Shown here: positions 4,256 to 5,861 of the stretch, piece after piece | Position numbering within the stretch: the stretch's first letter is position 1 | Layout: every line of letters begins with the position of its first letter | Source of the DNA: JBGOUJ01 sp041477005 | GTDB lineage: Bacteria; Acidobacteriota; Terriglobia; Bryobacterales; JACQDG01 | Assembly: GCA_041477005.1 (NCBI GenBank) | Contig: JBGOUJ010000497.1 | Span: 1-5,861 of the forward strand | Direction of reading: 5' to 3' | Length of the DNA: 5,861 nucleotides | The notes under the pieces: model-generated | Told to the model about the DNA's origin: nothing | Database searches by the model: none | The model's input: only the letters and a program-made list of their open reading frames with translations | Made by a program: the position numbers and the translations under genes

Positions 4256-5791
4256 TCAGGTCAACGTCCAGCCCTTGCGGAACGTCGGTTTGAGGTGCTT
4301 GTTCGCTTCCTCATTGTTCGTGAACCGCATCTTGGCCGCATCCCACTCCAGCTTGCCGTCGACGCGGAGCGCGATCACTCCCAGCAGCATCCACTCCACA
4401 AACGGAGAGGCGACGTTGAAATTCGAGCAGGCCGGATCGCCTCCCTTGCAGGCGCGGATCCAGTCGCGGTAGTGGCCGGGCGAGCGCGTGAGCAGCGGTG
4501 GCGGGAACTTGTAGTCCCTCATCTTCTCCACCGGGATGAGCCGCGTCTGCTCGCCGTAAGTCCCGGTGGTCATCATCCCTTTGTCGCCGATAAACAGGCT
4601 GCCGTCCGGAGCGGGGACACGAGCTTCGGGATCGTTCCTCTCCTTCTCGAAAGTCTCCCAATGAAACACCCGGCCTATGAATCCGGTGAACGGCCGGGTC
4701 GGCGGAGGTCCCTCCGCAGCCGCTGCGCCGGAACCGCCGCCCTGCGCCGGCCGGCGAGCGAAGGGTCGTGAGGGCAGGTCACCCAGGAGCTCGCCCTCAG
4801 GCACGCCCGGGATTTTGGGCGTCTCCTTCAGCCCGTCATGCCAGAACAGCTTCAGCGGAGGCATGGAACCGCGGGCCGGGAAGTCGTAGCGGATCACCGA
4901 CTTTTCCGGGAACATGAAGTCGCTCGCGCCCTCTTTGTGGATGCATTCCACGCTGGTGGGAGCCCCGAGCTGCAAGGCCAGATTCGGAGCGCCCAGAATG
5001 TGGCAGGCCATATCGCCCAAGGCGCCACAACCGAAATCGTAAAAGCCGCGCCAGTTGAACGGTTGATAGAAGTTCCCCCACTTCGTCGGGTATCCCTTTC
5101 CGCCGGAAGTGTAGGGCCGCTTCTCGGCGACGCCGAGCCAGAGGTCCCAGTCCAAGGTATCCGGAGCCGCGTCCGGGGGCGGAATCGCGGTGAGGCCTTG
5201 CGGCCAGATGGGACGGTCGGTCCACGCGTGGACCTCGGTCACGTTGCCGATTTCGCCCGCCCAGATCATTTCGGCAGCTTGCCGCGTGCCCTCGTTGGAG
5301 TAGCCCTGGTTGCCCATCTGCGTCGCGACCTTGTACTTGTTGGCGGCATCCATCAACTGCCGCGCTTCCCACACCGTGCGGGTCAGCGGCTTCTGCACGT
5401 AGACGTGCTTGCCGCGTTCCATGCACCACATGGCCGCGGTGGCGTGCATGAAATCCGGGATGGTCACGATGACGGCGTCGATCCCGTTGCCCTGCTCATC
5501 GAGCATCCTGCGGAAGTCCTTGTACTTCGGGGCCTTTTCATACTGCGCGAACTTGCGCGTGGCTTGCTTTTCGTCCACGTCGCAAAGCGCCACGATGTTT
5601 TCCGTGGCGCACCCGTCGATGTCGCTCGCGGCCTTGCCGCCGGCGCCTATCGAGGCGATGTTGAGTTTTTCGTTGGGTGATTTGTAACCCAACGTGCGCA
5701 GCGAAGGAACACTTCCGAATCCTCCGACCGGAATCGCGCCGGCCAACAACGGGCCGATAAAGAAATGTCGTCTGGTGCAACCGAATGCCAT
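4256..5791 (-). CDS. Tat-exported Gfo/Idh/MocA-family oxidoreductase
   Basis: The protein has 511 residues. The N-terminus has a twin-arginine signal (TRRHFF, Arg7-Arg8, then a hydrophobic stretch to about residue 28), so it is probably exported folded with its cofactor bound. The Rossmann part follows: LNIASIGAGGKA (43-54, the nucleotide-binding glycine loop), IVALCDVD (66-73, the acidic end of strand 2), VIVTIPDFMHA (107-117), and VYVQKPLT (130-137) in place of the family's usual EKP motif. The C-terminal domain carries NWRGFYDFGCGALGDMACHI (246-265), a motif I associate with the exported, sugar-active members of this family. The family uses NAD(P) to oxidise or reduce sugars and related polyols; the substrate here is unknown. 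Residues 345-364 are a Gly/Ala/Pro-rich insertion (AQGGGSGAAAAEGPPP), probably a surface loop. The start is supported by GGGAGG six bases upstream and a TATAAT box. No neighbour suggests the pathway. Confidence 0.9.
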   Translation of the reverse strand: MAFGCTRRHFFIGPLLAGAIPVGGFGSVPSLRTLGYKSPNEKLNIASIGAGGKAASDIDGCATENIVALCDVDEKQATRKFAQYEKAPKYKDFRRMLDEQGNGIDAVIVTIPDFMHATAAMWCMERGKHVYVQKPLTRTVWEARQLMDAANKYKVATQMGNQGYSNEGTRQAAEMIWAGEIGNVTEVHAWTDRPIWPQGLTAIPPPDAAPDTLDWDLWLGVAEKRPYTSGGKGYPTKWGNFYQPFNWRGFYDFGCGALGDMACHILGAPNLALQLGAPTSVECIHKEGASDFMFPEKSVIRYDFPARGSMPPLKLFWHDGLKETPKIPGVPEGELLGDLPSRPFARRPAQGGGSGAAAAEGPPPTRPFTGFIGRVFHWETFEKERNDPEARVPAPDGSLFIGDKGMMTTGTYGEQTRLIPVEKMRDYKFPPPLLTRSPGHYRDWIRACKGGDPACSNFNVASPFVEWMLLGVIALRVDGKLEWDAAKMRFTNNEEANKHLKPTFRKGWTLT

Positions 5792-5803
5792 GGGAGGCCT
5801 CCC
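5792..5803 (-). promoter_or_regulatory. Ribosome binding site inside a perfect 12-bp palindrome
   Basis: GGGAGGCCTCCC directly precedes the oxidoreductase ATG. On the - strand its first half, GGGAGG, is a strong Shine-Dalgarno sequence 6 bases before the start. The second half is its exact complement, but with no loop it can pair only between two mRNA molecules or as duplex DNA, not as a tight hairpin. Confidence 0.6.
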
Positions 5804-5828
5804 TTCTATATCCTCTGCTGGTGGCTAT

Positions 5829-5834
5829 ATTATA
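5829..5834 (-). promoter_or_regulatory. -10 box upstream of the oxidoreductase gene
   Basis: ATTATA on the + strand reads TATAAT on the - strand, a perfect -10 box 37 bases before the ATG at 5791. The expected -35 position (about 5852-5857) reads TCGCAG, a poor match, close to the window edge. Confidence 0.5.
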
Positions 5835-5861
5835 CGCTGAACTGCCAGCCGCTGCGACCAG

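Noticed and set aside
4838..5680. 280-codon + strand open frame opposite the oxidoreductase gene
   Set aside because: It is the antisense shadow of a clear Gfo/Idh/MocA gene in high-GC DNA; its translation is Arg/Gly/His/Val-rich with no recognisable domain.

Overview
The window looks like an accessory segment of a GC-rich soil-type bacterial chromosome. A member of the Acidobacteriota, of the Solibacter/Bryobacter kind, would fit. That rests on gene style (a Tat-exported Gfo/Idh/MocA oxidoreductase, a secreted HEAT-like protein, HicAB modules, attC-like sites) and not on a phylogenetic marker, so it is an inference.

Layout. Bases 2-88 are the last codons of a + strand gene cut by the window edge, probably the TOBE end of an ABC-transporter ATPase. 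Bases 89-725 hold no convincing gene; they are G-rich on the + strand and contain one clean hairpin. A promoter at 702-731 then drives a solitary hicB-like antitoxin (752-970). Next comes a hicA-hicB operon (1074-1545) whose toxin is broken by an 11-bp tandem duplication, although its ancestral stop still overlaps the hicB start as ATGA. Each hicB is followed by a structure built like an integron attC site. The one at 1557-1622 has both R boxes, a long imperfect stem and an extrahelical G. The one at 976-1038 is a relative that has lost TTA from its right R box.

On the - strand, 2742-1723 encodes a secreted protein with a HEAT-like N-terminal half and an unusual Gly/Cys cluster. Its first 34 codons and upstream DNA (2641-2789) occur again, decayed, at 4081-4247, directly beside the 3' end of the - strand oxidoreductase gene (5791-4256). 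Between the two copies lies a + strand two-gene unit with its own promoter: an HU-family DNA-binding protein (3071-3424) and, 4 bases later, a 214-residue protein (3429-4073) whose motifs suggest a TIR/deoxyribosyltransferase-like fold. The simplest reading is that this unit was inserted between the oxidoreductase gene and the secreted-protein gene, leaving a roughly 150-bp duplication.

Taken together, the first two thirds of the window behave like an accessory island: toxin-antitoxin modules with attC-like ends, then a repeat-bounded two-gene cassette that is a candidate defence or DNA-associated effector system. The last third is an ordinary exported oxidoreductase gene. The function of the two-gene unit cannot be settled from sequence reading alone.
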